Assembly: GCA_918026815.1 (NCBI GenBank)
Contig: CAKJVC010000010.1
Span: 2,048,501 to 2,112,500 of the forward strand
From: Chalara sp. BL73
Lineage: Eukaryota > Ascomycota > Leotiomycetes > Helotiales
Reading direction: 5' to 3'
DNA length: 64,000 nt
Shown: positions 23,101 through 34,779 of the stretch, piece by piece
Layout of the letters: each line of letters starts with the position of its first letter
Position numbering within the stretch: the stretch's first letter is position 1
Notes under the pieces: generated by a model
What the model was told of the DNA's origin: nothing
Seen by the model: only the letters and a program-made list of their open reading frames with translations
The model's database searches: none
Made by a program: the position numbers and the translations under genes

Positions 23101-26100
23101 TCAACATGACCTGCTTTTGCTTATTCAATGGGATCCACAGTCTGAGTCTTTAAAGAAAATTGCGAGCCTATGGAGAATTTTTGATCCTGACAGCGCTCAC
23201 ACACCTATAGGGTGGCCATTCATTGGAGCGACACCGCTTCATGTCCTAGTTGCATTTGGCTCGAAGAGCGCTTTCGACACATTATTGCAGAAAGATGATG
23301 TAGAAGTTGATGGTAGAGATTCGGGCGGGAACACACCACTAATTCTCGCTATTAGAGAGCGTCACCACAGTATGGCCTTAGCACTGCTGAATCGGTCGAT
23401 GAAGTGGCAGCTTCGACACGACCAGCCAATTGACCAGAGTATCACTCAGGACAAGGAGGCTGGACAACAATTGTGTCATTTAATAAACGTCAACACTGAA
23501 AATAACGACGGTGATACGCCGTTGACTATTGCTTTAACAGAAGAAGCCGAGGAGGTGATTTTCAAGTTGATTGAAGCTGGTGCAGATCTCAAATATTTCG
23601 GGCGGGAGACAGCGCTTGTTCTCTATGCTATTTGCAACAGAAATAAATTGCTCCTTATAAAGCTTATTGAGAAAAATGTCAAACTTGACGGAGCTGTGTA
23701 TTTCGCCTTGAAAGAGCTCTTTTACGAGGACGACAACGTTCTCGAGGAGTTTCTATCGGAACTACTTAAGGCTGGAGCCAATACAAGCAAATTACCAGAA
23801 TTTGACAAGAACTCTGAAAACGAAAGCGAAGACGAAGACGAAGGAGATGAAGACGAAGGAGATGAAGACGAGCCCGGGTATGAATCTGATGATGAGGCAA
23901 TTCTCTTAGCCTCTCGAAGAGGTCAAGCAGCTATAGTTAGCCTCCTCCTGTCGCACGGCGCTTCGGTAACTTCTCAAAGCAAGTACGGGAGGTTTCCATT
24001 AGAGGTAGCTGTAAAAAATAGACATGAAGAAGTCGTTGAAGTCTTGCTTCGAAACACACCTTCAGCAAATGCAATGGAAGACTTTGGCGGCTACACAGCA
24101 TTAGACCTGGCTCTGGAGGCGGACAATGAGGCTATAGTCAAGCTGCTGCTCGAGACAGGCAAGGTCGACATCGATTCAAAGGATTTTAGTGGACGGACAC
24201 TACTATTCTGGGCGGCAGTGAACGGGCGCGAGACTATACTCAAGCTCCTGCTCAAAATAAACAAGTTCAATATCGACTTAAAGGATCCTAGTAAACGGAC
24301 GCCGTTATTATGGGCGGCAAAAAACGGGCACGAAACTATAGTTAAGCTGCTACTCGAGACAAACAAAGTCGACATCGATTCAAAGGATTCTAGTAAACGA
24401 ACGCCGTTATTGTGGGCGGCAAAAAACGGGCACGAAACTATAGTTAAGCTGCTACTTGAAACAAACAAAAGTAACATCGACTTAAAGGATTCTAGCGAAC
24501 GAACGCCATTATCATGGGCGGCAGCGAACGGGCACGAAACTATAGTTAAGCTGCTACTCGAAAAAAACAAAGTTGACATCGACTTAAAGGATTCTAGTGA
24601 ACGAACGCCATTATCGTGGGCGGCAGCGAACGGGCACGAGACTGTAGTTAAGCTGCTACTCGAAACAAACAAAGTCGACATCAACTCAAAGGATTCTAGT
24701 GAACGAACGCCATTATCGTGGGCGGCAGAAAACGGGCACGAAACTATAGTCAAGCTTTTGTTCGAAACAAGCGAAATCGATATCGATTTAAAGGATTCTA
24801 GTGAACGAACGCCATTATCGTGGGCGGCAGAAAACGGGCATGAGACTATAGTCAAGCTTTTGCTTGAAACAAACAAAATCGACATCAACTCAAAGGATTT
24901 TAGTGAATGGACACCACTATTGTGGGCGGCAGCGAACGGGCATGAGACTATAATCAAGCTGTTGCTCGAAACAAGTAAAGTCGACATCGACTCAAAGGAT
25001 TCTAGTGGATGGACGCTATTATGGTGGGCAGTAAAAAACAGTCGCGAAGCTATAGTCAAGCTGCTACTTAAGACAAGCAAAATCGACATCAACTCAAAAA
25101 ATTCTAGTGGACAGACACTATTATGGTGGGCAGTAAAGAACTGCCGCGAAGCTATAGTCAAGTTGCTACTCGAGACAACCAAGGTCGACATCAACTTAAA
25201 GGATTTTAGTGAACAAACGCCGTTATTGTGGGCAGCAAAGAACGGTCATGAGACTATAGTCAAGCTTCTGCTCGAAACAAGCGAAATCGATATCGACTTA
25301 AAGGATTCTAGTAAACGGACGCCGTTATTGTGGGCGGCAGCGAACGGGCACGAAACTATAGTTAAGCTGCTACTCGAAAAAAACAAAGTTGACATCAACT
25401 CAAAGGATTCTAGTAAACAAACGCCACTATTGTGGTCAGCAGCGAACGGACACGAGACTATAGTTAAGCTGCTTCTCGAAACAAACAAAGTCGACATTAA
25501 CTCAAAAGATTCTAGTGGGCGGACGCCGTTATTGTGGGCGGCAACGAACGGGCACGAGACTATAATCAAGCTTTTGCTTGAAACAAGCAAAGTCGACATC
25601 GACTCAAAGGATTCTAGGGGATGGACACCATTATTGTGGGCGGCAAAAAACGGGCATGAGACTATAGTTAAGCTCCTGCTCGAAACAAACAAAGTCGACA
25701 TCGACTCAAAGGATTTTAAAGGATGGACACCATTATTGTGGGCGGCAGAGAATGGGAGTGAAACTATAGTCAAGCTACTACTTAAGACAAACAAAGTCGA
25801 CATCAACTCAGAGGATTCTAGTAAACGGACGCCGTTATTGTGGGCGGCAACAAACGGGCACGAGACTATAGTCAAGCTGCTACTCGAAACAGGCCAAGCT
25901 AACATCGACTCAAAGGATTTTAGTAAACGAACGCCACTATTGTGGGCGGCGGCGAACGGGCATGAAACTATAGTCAAGTTTCTGCTCGAAACAAACAAAG
26001 TCGACGTCGACTTAAAAGATTCTAGTGGGTGGACGCCGTTATTGTGGTCAGCAGCGAACGGGCACGAGACTATAGTCAAGCTGCTGCTCGAGACAACTAA

Positions 26101-27028
26101 GGTCGACATTAACTTAAAGGATTCTAATGAATGGACGCCATTATTGTGGGCAGCAAAAAATGGGCACAAAACTATAGTCAAGCTGTTTCTCGAAACAGTC
26201 AGCGTTAACATCGACTCAAAGGATTCTAGTAAACGAACGCCATTATCATGGGCGGCAGCAAACGGGCACGAGACTATTGTCAAGCTGCTACTCGAAACAA
26301 ACAAAGTCGACATTAACTCAAAAGATTCTAGTGGGCGGACGCCGTTATTGTGGGCGGCAGCGAACGGGCACGAGACTATAATCAAGCTTTTGCTCGAAAC
26401 AAAAAAAGTCGACATAAACTCAAAGGATTCTAGTGAACAAACGCCACTATCGTGGGCGGCAAAAAAGGGGCACGAAACCATAGTTAAGCTCCTGCTCGAA
26501 ACAAGCGAAATCGATATCGACTTAAAGGATTCTAGTAAACAAACACCACTATCGTGGGCAGCAGCGAACGGGCATAAAGCTATAGTCAAGCTGCTACTCG
26601 CAACAAGCAAAGTCGATATTAACTCAAAAGATTTTAATAAACGGACGCCGTTATTGTGGGCGGCAGCGAACGGGCACGAGACTATAGTCAAGCTGCTGCT
26701 CAAAACAAACAAAATCGACATCGACTTAAAAGATTTTAGTGAACGAACGCCGCTGTCGTGGGCGGCAGCGAACGGGCACGAGACTATAGTCAAGCTGCTG
26801 CTCGAAACAAACAAAATCGACATCGACTTAAAAGATTTTAGTGAACGAACGCCGCTGTCGTGGGCGGCAGCGAACGGGCACGAGACTATAGTCAAGCTGC
26901 TGCTCGAAACAAACAAGGTCAACATCGACTCAAAAGATTCTAATGGATGGACGCCACTATGGTGGGCGGCAGCGAACGGGTGCCAAACCATAGTCAACCT
27001 GCTAAGGTTGTACATTAACTCCTCCTAG
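20152..27028 (+). CDS. NLR2: alpha/beta-hydrolase (SesB-like)-NACHT-ankyrin protein, about 2180 aa
   Basis: Exons 20152-20510, 20565-20778, 20835-20900, 20969-21247, 21303-21534, 21588-21617 and 21666-27028 join in phase with GT-AG introns; the total of 6543 bp is divisible by three. After FRLRGIPHEYQSRADV comes a serine hydrolase domain: ISGLGGHAFGSF, nucleophile GHSLGG at the end of exon 3, FGVPHEGM, and a terminal NRNHSEMVKYSNQYD supplying the likely His. TCEWLFED leads to NACHT with P-loop GNPGAGKS and Walker B VIFVDALDEC. Degenerate ankyrins, an acidic stretch (ESEDEDEGDEDEGDEDE, about 23820-23875) and 28 near-identical ankyrins follow. SesB-like hydrolases are a known N-terminal effector class of fungal NLRs; the lipid or protein substrate is unknown. 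Confidence 0.9.
24130..26995 (+). repeat. Tandem array of 28 ankyrin units, 102 bp each
   Basis: Twenty-eight units of 34 aa, consensus KDSSxRTPLxWAAANGHE then TIVKLLLETNKVDIxS. All are exactly 102 bp and very similar as DNA. Adjacent units in 26660-26900 differ by a single base over a whole unit, which shows recent duplication or conversion. Variable residues concentrate at the two positions before Thr in the xxTPL segment (KR, ER, GR, GW, EW, EQ, KQ) and at the loop after the second helix. Two units (about 25005-25190) carry the divergent LLWWAVKN form. Confidence 0.93.
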
Positions 27029-27111
27029 TAATTTACGTCTTAGCTTTATCTCCTTTAACTTATTACCTAATTTTACTCTTTTCCTAGGTACTCTTGTAAT
27101 ATGAGCCATAG

Positions 27112-27265
27112 TGTTTGTATCACTCTCGTGAGTGATACTTCTAGGTTTTGATAACTTGCGTTTGCTCAAGTCGTACCCGCGGGGCACGTAGCACCGCAAT
27201 CTCTGCGCAGTGCTAGTATGCTCGTTGTAGGTGGTTGACTTGTTCTTGATTCTTCTAAGTTCTAA
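27112..27265 (+). repeat. Dispersed repeat family 3 (LTR-like)
   Basis: Starts TGTTTGTATCACTC and contains GGGGCACGTAGCACCG and GCTCGTTGTAGGTGGTTGAC. Related copies lie at 45176-45330, 48206-48345 and, inverted, 48966-49096. The 3' edge is uncertain because the copies fade into purine/pyrimidine-rich sequence. It begins about 80 bp after the NLR2 stop codon. Confidence 0.7.
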
Positions 27266-27519
27266 TTTACGGGTTCCGGGCTTAACCATATTGATAAACC
27301 AGACTTCCTTAGGCTTACGTTTCGGTCCGTAAGAGTCTGTGGCTATAGATACGGTCCGTAATAGTTTTACAGCTACAGTTCTTGTTCCTTTTGACCCAGA
27401 ACAAGTGTAACAGCCAGAGTCGGTTAGGGTCGGTTGCAGGCTGTAGGCGAGCCGACAGCCAGCCAAAGGCTTACAGCCACTACGACGGCGTATAGTCTAG
27501 ACTATCGTGGGCTCCGATT

Positions 27520-27726
27520 TGTCACGATCCCAATACAGGCGCCAGTGATAGCTGTTTGTAAGGTCTCAATACGAAGATTCTAAACTAAAGAGAAAAGGTG
27601 TAACTACTGCTGGAACTGCCCTCATATAACCATAGCCAGTTCCAGGGTCATAGCTAGGCGAACCAATGAGTGTTCGCAGCTGTGGCGCGACATGGCCAAG
27701 CGCACGTGATCTCTAGGACCGTGACA
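27520..27726 (+). repeat. Solo LTR family 2, copy 2, with target duplication
   Basis: Starts TGTCACGATCCC and ends GGACCGTGACA, 207 bp, flanked by CGATT at 27515-27519 and 27727-27731. The flanking repeat has an uninterrupted inverted counterpart at about 6440-6515, which gives the pre-insertion state. Confidence 0.9.
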
Positions 27727-27844
27727 CGATTGATAGAATGCTTTTCGGGGATACCGACCTCTAGAGCTCAGTGGTTCCGTAGGTCAAGGATACAGCACTG
27801 TTGAGCACTGTTATGTAATATAAGGAAGAGCTAGAGCTCCCTGG

Positions 27845-28120
27845 TATAACAACTTAAGCTGAACAGGAATCTCGATCCGTAGATTTAGGTAGAAGAACTC
27901 AAAGGTGTGAACAACTATCAATTGTTATAACTAAGAGAACAAGCCACAGGCAGAAGAAGGGAAGGAGAGCAGTGCTTTATATACAGGATGCTGGCCAGGG
28001 GCCAGTGTAAGCGAGCCCTGTACCATCGGTCGCCAAGCTCTGGGATGCCGAGCCCTGTGGTAACAGGGGCCAAGCTTTACCGAGCTCTGCAGTGTCTGGC
28101 GCCAAGCTCGAGATGGGGCC
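27845..28120 (+). repeat. Solo LTR family 1, 3'-truncated
   Basis: Matches family 1 from TATAACAACTTAAGC through CTTTATATACAGGATG and the internal GCCAAGCTC repeats, but diverges before the usual GTGACA end. The longer internal part (repeated AAGCTC units) is shared with 59485-59772. Confidence 0.75.
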
Positions 28121-28168
28121 AATCCTGCAAAGCAACTAGCATCCAAAAGTTGAAGAAACTGTGAAGAA

Positions 28169-28407
28169 TGTCACGATCCCAATACAGGCGCCAGTGATTG
28201 TCACGGTCTTAGAGATCACGTGCGCTTGGCCATGTCGCGCCACAGCTGCGAACACTCATTGGTTCGCCTAGCTATGACCCTGGAACTGGCTATGGTTATA
28301 TGAGGGCAGTTCCAGCAGTAGTTACACCTTTTCTCTTTAGTTTAGAGTCTTCGTATTAAGATACCTTACAAACAGTTATCACTGGCGCCTATATTGGGAT
28401 CGTGACA
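28169..28407 (-). repeat. Solo LTR family 2, inverted copy plus 30-bp forward fragment
   Basis: 28199-28407 is a complete inverted family 2 element (TGTCACGGTC ... GATCGTGACA). The 30 bases before it, 28169-28198, are the forward end of the same family, so the block carries 30-bp inverted termini. This could be a nested insertion with loss of the rest of the older copy. Confidence 0.75.
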
Positions 28408-28700
28408 GTTACAAATAGAGGGCAGCAGGAGGATTGCAATATAACAGGTAAAGACACGGAACTAGCGATGCGGTTGCAACAATGATATATTACTATTAAA
28501 AGTATGTTTGTCAGTCTAACAAGAAAACTCAAGCTTGCCTTTCTTCAGAGAGCTCTAGCTGTTCCTTATATCTTTTAACTGTGCTGTAGCTATCAGCCTG
28601 TGGTTGCTGTAGCTGTGAGCCTGTGGCTGGCCATGGGCGGTGCGTGCCGCTTGCAGCCCTGAAAGTAATACAGCTGAAAAGCCTTCGGCTGGCTGTTACA
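28408..28700 (+). repeat. LTR-like repeat family 4, shortened copy
   Basis: Contains GAGGGCAGCAGGAGGATTGC near its start, a CTCAAGCTTGCCTTTCTTCA segment in the middle and the end GGCTGGCTGTTACA. It matches 59978-60428 in order but is shorter, and its first bases abut the family 2 element. Confidence 0.65.
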
Positions 28701-30216
28701 CAATACGGCTATTCCTTGCCTTTGATATCCCAGATGAGTCACTTCTAGGACCGGTTGGGGGAGGACTTATCAGGCATCCTATTTTCAAAGAGACTATAGC
28801 ATTTATCCGGTATGAATCGGTCAAACATTTGCAAGAACACTTAACAAGAGTACTCATATATTGTCCAGCTTGATGTTTTTTAGTTTTAACAATGTACAGG
28901 TTGCTAATTGCCCAAATAACAGCTTCTTGACAATTGATTTTACTGGGGAGAAAATGTGTTCCTGTTTTTCCGATCTCTTTGAGGGTAACTTTATCTTTAT
29001 CCCCACAAACACCCTCTACATTGCCGATTTTCATCACGCGGCATTTCCGCCTTTCAGTTTGTAGTCTAATTTCTTTCATTAAAGGCTTGGAGATTTCTAG
29101 AGAAAAGTCAAAGTCGAGGACTGAAAGGAGAGGGCTAGGTATGCGACAGCTACAAGACGAGTTATATGTTGAGCAGGTTAGGTCTAAGGACCATACCTAA
29201 AGTCTATTGTAGGCACCTGTAGGCACCAGTAGGCACCTGTAGGCATCAGTGTGTTGACATGTGGGTATCACACCTCTATAAGTAGAGGGATTCTCTCCTG
29301 TAGTTTAGGTTCTACAACCTTCAGCAATTGATACTCGTTTGCCCTATACTCTCTGAAGGCCACGTGACTCTTTCTATTTGAACATTATACCTGGCTCTGG
29401 CCCAGGACCAAGAGTAGGATCAAAACCGCTAGCAGACATCAAGTTCTATGATATAAAGGCGCAGAAAGATAAGTTGACACAAAGTAACTGGGATTTGTTC
29501 GCTTTTTCTTGGTCTTAATTATCTCAATTGCTATAAATTGCATGATACCAGTCCAGTGACTAGCGCCACTCATTGTCCAACTGTCACCAAGTCGAAATCA
29601 ATCAATCTTCCTGCCCTGATGTGATTCTACAGGCCGATCCTTTTCCTTGGCTCTTCAAATGCTCCTCCTTCAACTCTCTGAGACAGGGAAGTATCTAGGA
29701 CAACGTCCCGCGAACCCACACGATTTGATTGACTGCCAGCTTCTTCTAGCATATATGCGCCATCATGGCTTGGTTGGCCAGAGAGATGATGGCTTTCCAG
29801 CAGCAACAGCTCAGGTCCAAACACGGAAATGGAAAATGCTCACGTCGAGATTCCGATATCGAACTGCCTGTTTCAAGACGGATTAAAGAGCGGATGTAAA
29901 AGCAGTCTCTTTCTTCTCTAGGGATTAATCCGCGCTATATATAATGATATCTCCATTGCACTAAGTTTCCCTTGCACCAAATGTGGGGCCGCCGTCTTCC
30001 AGGTTGCGGGGCCATGAGGCACCTTCAGCCGTTTATCCGTACTAATGCCCGTCTGCCGTAACTCAGCTCTGTTTCTTCGATTTCATCAAGTCCGGCTGAC
30101 TCTTGATTCCTTTTCATTTTTCAGGCTTCCGTTGTGGTTTAAAATTCCTGGTTGTCACGGCACGCGCTGCGCATCTACGGATACAGTGGGCAATGGTGGT
30201 ATAATACAAAAGGATC
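28701..30216. other. Transposon-derived or anonymous DNA between NLR2 and NLR3
   Basis: No gene can be supported. A minus-strand frame at 28696-29079 has ordinary composition but no recognised motif. A 10-bp tandem repeat at 29211-29250 is followed at 29252 by TGTTGACATGTGGG and a CTCTATAAGTAG TATA-like segment, which resembles a Copia-type LTR start, though no second copy is present here. Confidence 0.4.
29211..29250 (+). repeat. Four copies of a 10-bp tandem repeat
   Basis: Four successive decamers AGGCACCTGT, AGGCACCAGT, AGGCACCTGT, AGGCATCAGT. It sits directly before a TATA-containing LTR-like start. Confidence 0.85.
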
Positions 30217-30442
30217 GGCCTTGGCCTAACTTTGCCTATGGCCCTAGGTCTGGCCCCTGACACCACAGGGCCGGCTCGCTTACACTGGCCCCTGGCCCGT
30301 CTCCTGTATACAAAACGCTGTCCTCCTTCCCTTCATCTGTAGCTTGTTCTTTTCGTTATAACAATTGATAGTCGTTCACACTTTTGAGTCCTTCTCTCTG
30401 AGATCTGCGGATCGAGATCCCTGTTCGCCTTGAGTTGTTTCA
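30217..30442 (-). repeat. Solo LTR family 1, inverted, 5' edge decayed
   Basis: Ends GCCTTGAGTTGTTTCA and carries the reverse complement of all family 1 landmarks (GGATCGAGATCCCTGTTCGC, TTGTTCTTTTCGTTATAAC). The outer end near 30217 has diverged and lost the TGTCACGG start. Confidence 0.75.
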
Positions 30443-31051
30443 CCATGTATGGTATGGTGATGCTTTATGAGCGACCGTGCCAGTAAAACCCTTGCAGAAG
30501 TGTTCCGCCGGGAAGCCTGGAACATACCATGCCAGATCAAAACGCGGTGGAGCCCCTCTACCCTTCGTAATGTCCATCACTGGGTGGCGAAAACCCCACC
30601 GTGCCGAGAAAAATGATAGGTACCCGCCAGCGCTGGATTGAAAATAAACTTCAGCCTAAAAAATAAGGTTAAGAAGCCTGAAGCGGAAGCTCGGACACCA
30701 ATAACTGATCGAAGGTAGATTCTAAATCCCAAACTTCTGTTATCCACTTTCCCGTTCCTTCGACTCCCACCTCAGCGGCAGGAATAGATTATGGCTCGAT
30801 CGAGCGCACACTTCGGATGTCCTAGGCCAGCTATACAAATGGCAGTGAGCCCGAACGATTGGCAGGTCTTCCACGCGCCTACAGCGATGCACGACAAGGC
30901 CATTACCACGAGGCTGTCGCTCAGCTGAGTGCGCCAGCCTCAGCCTGGCATCTCTCCGCAAACCTTCACCCCGCTTCGCATCTATGCCAACTCGACGGCT
31001 CAATAACTAATGAGAACCCTTTTCTTTCCGATACTCGAGCCTAGTCGAATA
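30443..31051. promoter_or_regulatory. NLR3 upstream region
   Basis: About 600 bp with no credible gene; it should include the NLR3 promoter. No specific element recognised. Confidence 0.35.
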
Positions 31052-34000
31052 ATGCATCTGCTACACTATAACGGCGATGGCGATTTCAGCCTGACCGAGT
31101 TCTTTGAGAGCGATATACCCGAGTATGCTATACTTTCGCACAGATGGGGAGCGGAGGAGGTCACTTTTGAGGATCTGCAGGATAGAACCGGTATGAAGAA
31201 GGCTGGCTATAAGAAGATCCGGTTCTGCGGAGAACAAGCTAAGCGTGATGGCTTGAAATACTTTTGGGTGGACACATGCTGCATCGACAAATCGAGCAGT
31301 GCTGAGCTCTCAGAAGCCATCAACTCTATGTTTCGCTGGTACCGTCAGTCGACTGAATGCTACGTTTATTTATCAGATGTGTTGAGAACTAGCGTCAACA
31401 CTGATAACCTAGCATGGGAGTTGGCATTTCAGAACAGCAACTGGTTTACTCGAGGTTGGACCCTTCAAGAGCTTATTGCTCCGAAATCAGTTAAATTTTT
31501 CTCGAAGGAAAGGAAGCTATTGGGCGACAAGTCAGCTCTAGAGGGGCAAGTCTGCGAGATAACAGGGATTCCTGCCAAAGCTCTTCGAGGAAGCCCTTTG
31601 TCTGATTTTAGCATCGCTGAGCGAATGTCATGGGCGGGGAGGCGCAAGACTACTCGCGAAGAAGATCAGGCATACTCATTACTTGGAATTTTTGATATCA
31701 GCATACCGGTCCTCTACGGCGAAGGGAGAGAGAGAGCGTTGAAGCGACTCCGAGAGGAGATCGATAAAGCATCAACCGGTAAGTCCTTTTCTTCCATAAC
31801 TAGCCGCCAAGTGCCAAAGCGAATCTGGGGGTTAAAGAGCTACTAACTAGGGCAGGAAGCAAGCGCGAGGACTTCTCAGTGGTCTTTAACCTCTCAGGTG
31901 TTCCTGCAATCGAACACTTCGTGGCAAGGGAAGATGAGCTCTCGAAAATACACAGGACACTCAAAGGCGATGGCTCCCGCCGTACCGTCGTTCTTCACGG
32001 CTTAGGTGGAATCGGCAAGACACAAATCTCTGTTGCATATGCGAAGCGACACAAAGACGACTACTCAGCTATATTCTGGCTGAACGTTAAGGACGAAGGT
32101 TCTGTGAAGCAGAGTTTCGTCAATGTAGTAAAAAGAATACTGCGAGATCATCCCTCGGCTAGCCAGCTAAGCAATGTAGATATGAACCAAAACCTTGACA
32201 AGGTGGTCAACGCTGTCAAAGCGTGGCTGGGTCTGCCTGATAACACACGATGGTTGATGATCTATGACAACTACGACAACCCCAAATTGGCTAGTAAGAC
32301 GGATCCCGCGGCTGTAGATATCCAGAAATTCCTCCCCGAATCATATCATGGGTCGATTATTATTACAACGCGGTCATCAAAGCTTAGAATTGGTCATTCT
32401 ATCCAGATTCGCAAGCTCGGGAATGTGCATGATAGTCTTGAGATTTTGTCAAACGTGTCAAGACGGGAAAGACTGATCGATGGTAAGAACGTTTTTTATT
32501 TTGGTACTGCAGCTTTAATCTTATTACTAGATCCCGATGCTGTCAAGCTCGCTAAGGAATTGGACGGACTTCCTCTCGCACTCGCTACTGCCGGAGCATA
32601 TCTCGACCAAGTAGCGGTAAGCTTTTCGGACTATTTACGTCTGTATAAGCAGTCGTGGGTGCGGCTCCAAGAGTCGAGTCCAGAACTGGATTCGTACGAA
32701 GACCGAACACTCTACTCTACATGGCAGATCTCATTCGATCACGTCAAACAGCAAAATGACCTCTCAGCTAAGCTTCTTTGCTTCTGGGCGTACTTCGATA
32801 GCCAGGATCTCTGGTTAGAACTTCTTCAGCACAGTAACTCGAATAACCCAATCTGGATACGGGAGCTAACGAAAGACGAAATAAGCTTTCATCAAGCGGT
32901 ACGGGTATTAAGTAGCCACGGGCTAGTGGAGGTAGACACGTCTTCGCAAAGTTTAGTCGAGTCACGAGGGTATAGCATTCATGGGTGCGTTCACTCGTGG
33001 ACAGTTTATGTCCTTAATCAGAAGTGGGATTACGATCTAGCTAAGCTAGCTGTGAAGTTTGTTGGATCACATATTCCAGGAAAACAGACTGTTCGGCCTT
33101 GGCTAACACAACGACGGCTTCTCCAGCATGCAATGAGGTGTTCGTATATGGTTATAAACAGCTTAGTTGCGGACGATAACGTCGTATGGGAATGTCATAA
33201 ACTAGGGAACCTCTACGCCGACCAGGGCAAGCTAGTCGAGGCCGAGGAGATGTACCAGCGGGCGCTGCACGGCTACGAGAAGGCATGGGGGCCTGAGCAC
33301 ACGTCGACACTCGACACGGTCAACAACCTGGGGAACCTCTACGCCGACCAAGGCAAGCTAGTCGAGGCTGAGCAGATGTACCAGCGGGCGCTGCAAGGCT
33401 ATGAGAAGGCATGGGGTCCTGGACACACATCGACACTCGACACGGTCAACAACCTGGGGAACCTCTACGCCGACCAAGGCAAGCTAGTCGAGGCCGAGGA
33501 GATGTACCAGCGAGCGCTGCACGGCTACGAGAAAGCATGGGGTCCTGAGCACACGTCGACGCTCGACACAGTCAACAACTTGGGCCTCTTCTACGCCGAC
33601 CAGGACAAGCTAGTCGTAGCCGAGGAGATGTACCAGCGGGCGCTGCACGGCTACGAGAAGGCGTGGGGTCCTGAACACACATCGACGCTCGACACGGTCA
33701 ACAACCTAGGGATTCTTTACAAAGACCAGGGCAAGCTGATCGAGGCTGAGCAGATGTACCAGCGAGCGCTGCACGGCTACGAGAAGGCATGGGGTCCTGA
33801 ACACACGTCAACGCTCGACACAGTCAACAACCTAGGGATTCTTTACAAAGACCAGGGCAAGCTGATCGAGGCCGAGCAGATGTGCCAGCGAGCGCTGCAC
33901 GGCAAGGAGAAAGCGTGGGGCCCTGAGCACACGTCGACGCTCGACACAGTCAACAACCTAGGGGTTATTTACAAGGACCAGGGCAAGCTGGTCGAGGCCG

Positions 34001-34779
34001 AGCAGATGTACCAGCGAGCGCTGCACGGCTACGAGAAGGCGTGGGGCCCTGAACACACGTCGACGCTCGACACAGTCAACAACCTAGGAATTCTTTACAA
34101 GAATCAGGGCAAGCTAGCTGAGGCCGAGCAGATGTACCAGCGGGCACTGCACGGCTACGAGAAAGTATGGGGTCCTGAACACACGTCGACGCTTAGAACG
34201 GTCTATAACCTAGGGCGTCTTTACGCCGACCAGGGCAAGCTGGTCGAGGCCGAGCAGATGTACCAGCGGGCGCTGCATGGCTACAAGAAAGTATGGGGCC
34301 CTGAGCACACGTCGACGCTTAAAACGGTCTATAACCTAGGGCTTCTTTACGCCGACCAGGGCAAGCTGGTCGAGGCCGAGCAGATGTACCAGCGGGCGCT
34401 CCATGGCTACGAGAAGGCATGGGGCCCTGAGCACGCGTCGACGCTCGACACGGCCAACAACCTGGGGAACCTCTATGCCGACCAAGGCAAGCTGGTCGAG
34501 GCCAAGCAGATGTACCAGCGGGCGCTGCAAGGCTATGAACAAGTGCTTGGTTCAGACAATATCATTATGTATACCCCGGCGTTAAACATGATTCTGAGCC
34601 TCGGCTCTCTCTTCAGACGTCAAGCTGATATAGCAAAAGCCAAGATCATGTATTCAAAGGCTTTAATTGGATATGAGAAAGTCTTCGGACCTGATCATCT
34701 CAAGTCTCGGAGTTTGCGGGACGAACTTAGTGCTTTGGATGCCGTGGTAGAGAACAGGGCCCTGGTAGGAGTTGAATAG
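31052..34779 (+). CDS. NLR3: HET-NB-ARC-TPR protein, about 1200 aa
   Basis: Start is the ATG at 31052 (MHLLHYNGDGDFSL), the usual HET N-terminus; an upstream in-frame start at 31010 is less likely. Exons are 31052-31778, 31856-32482 and 32531-34779. Intron 1 has GTAAGT, TACTAAC and GGCAG. Intron 2 (48 bp, GTAAGA to ACTAG) has no stop and a length divisible by three. HET motifs: YAILSHRWG, WVDTCCIDK, RGWTLQELIAP, VLYGEG. The NB-ARC has P-loop GLGGIGKT, RNBS-B GSIIITTRS and GLPLAL. Kinase 2 reads WLMIYDNYDN, lacking the second Asp of the common DD. The C-terminus is a kinesin-light-chain-type TPR array. This HET/NB-ARC/TPR layout is a known fungal NLR class; recognised ligand unknown. Confidence 0.9.
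33199..34585 (+). repeat. Tandem array of 11 TPR units, 126 bp each
   Basis: Eleven 42-residue units, consensus NLGxLYADQGKLVEAEQMYQ then RALHGYEKAWGPEHTSTLDT, plus one diverged final unit to about 34710. Units are near identical in DNA; variation falls at the residue after NLG (N, L, I, V, R) and in the A/K and D/N positions following it. Confidence 0.92.

Noticed and set aside
24091..27015. Two very long antisense open frames (367 and 589 codons) opposite the NLR2 ankyrin array
   Set aside because: They are shadows of the 102-bp repeat: a unit lacking antisense stops makes the whole array open. Composition is just the reverse complement of the ankyrin unit.
28696..29079. Minus-strand frame of 127 codons
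   Set aside because: No recognised motif, flanked by LTR fragments, and no splice or start context.
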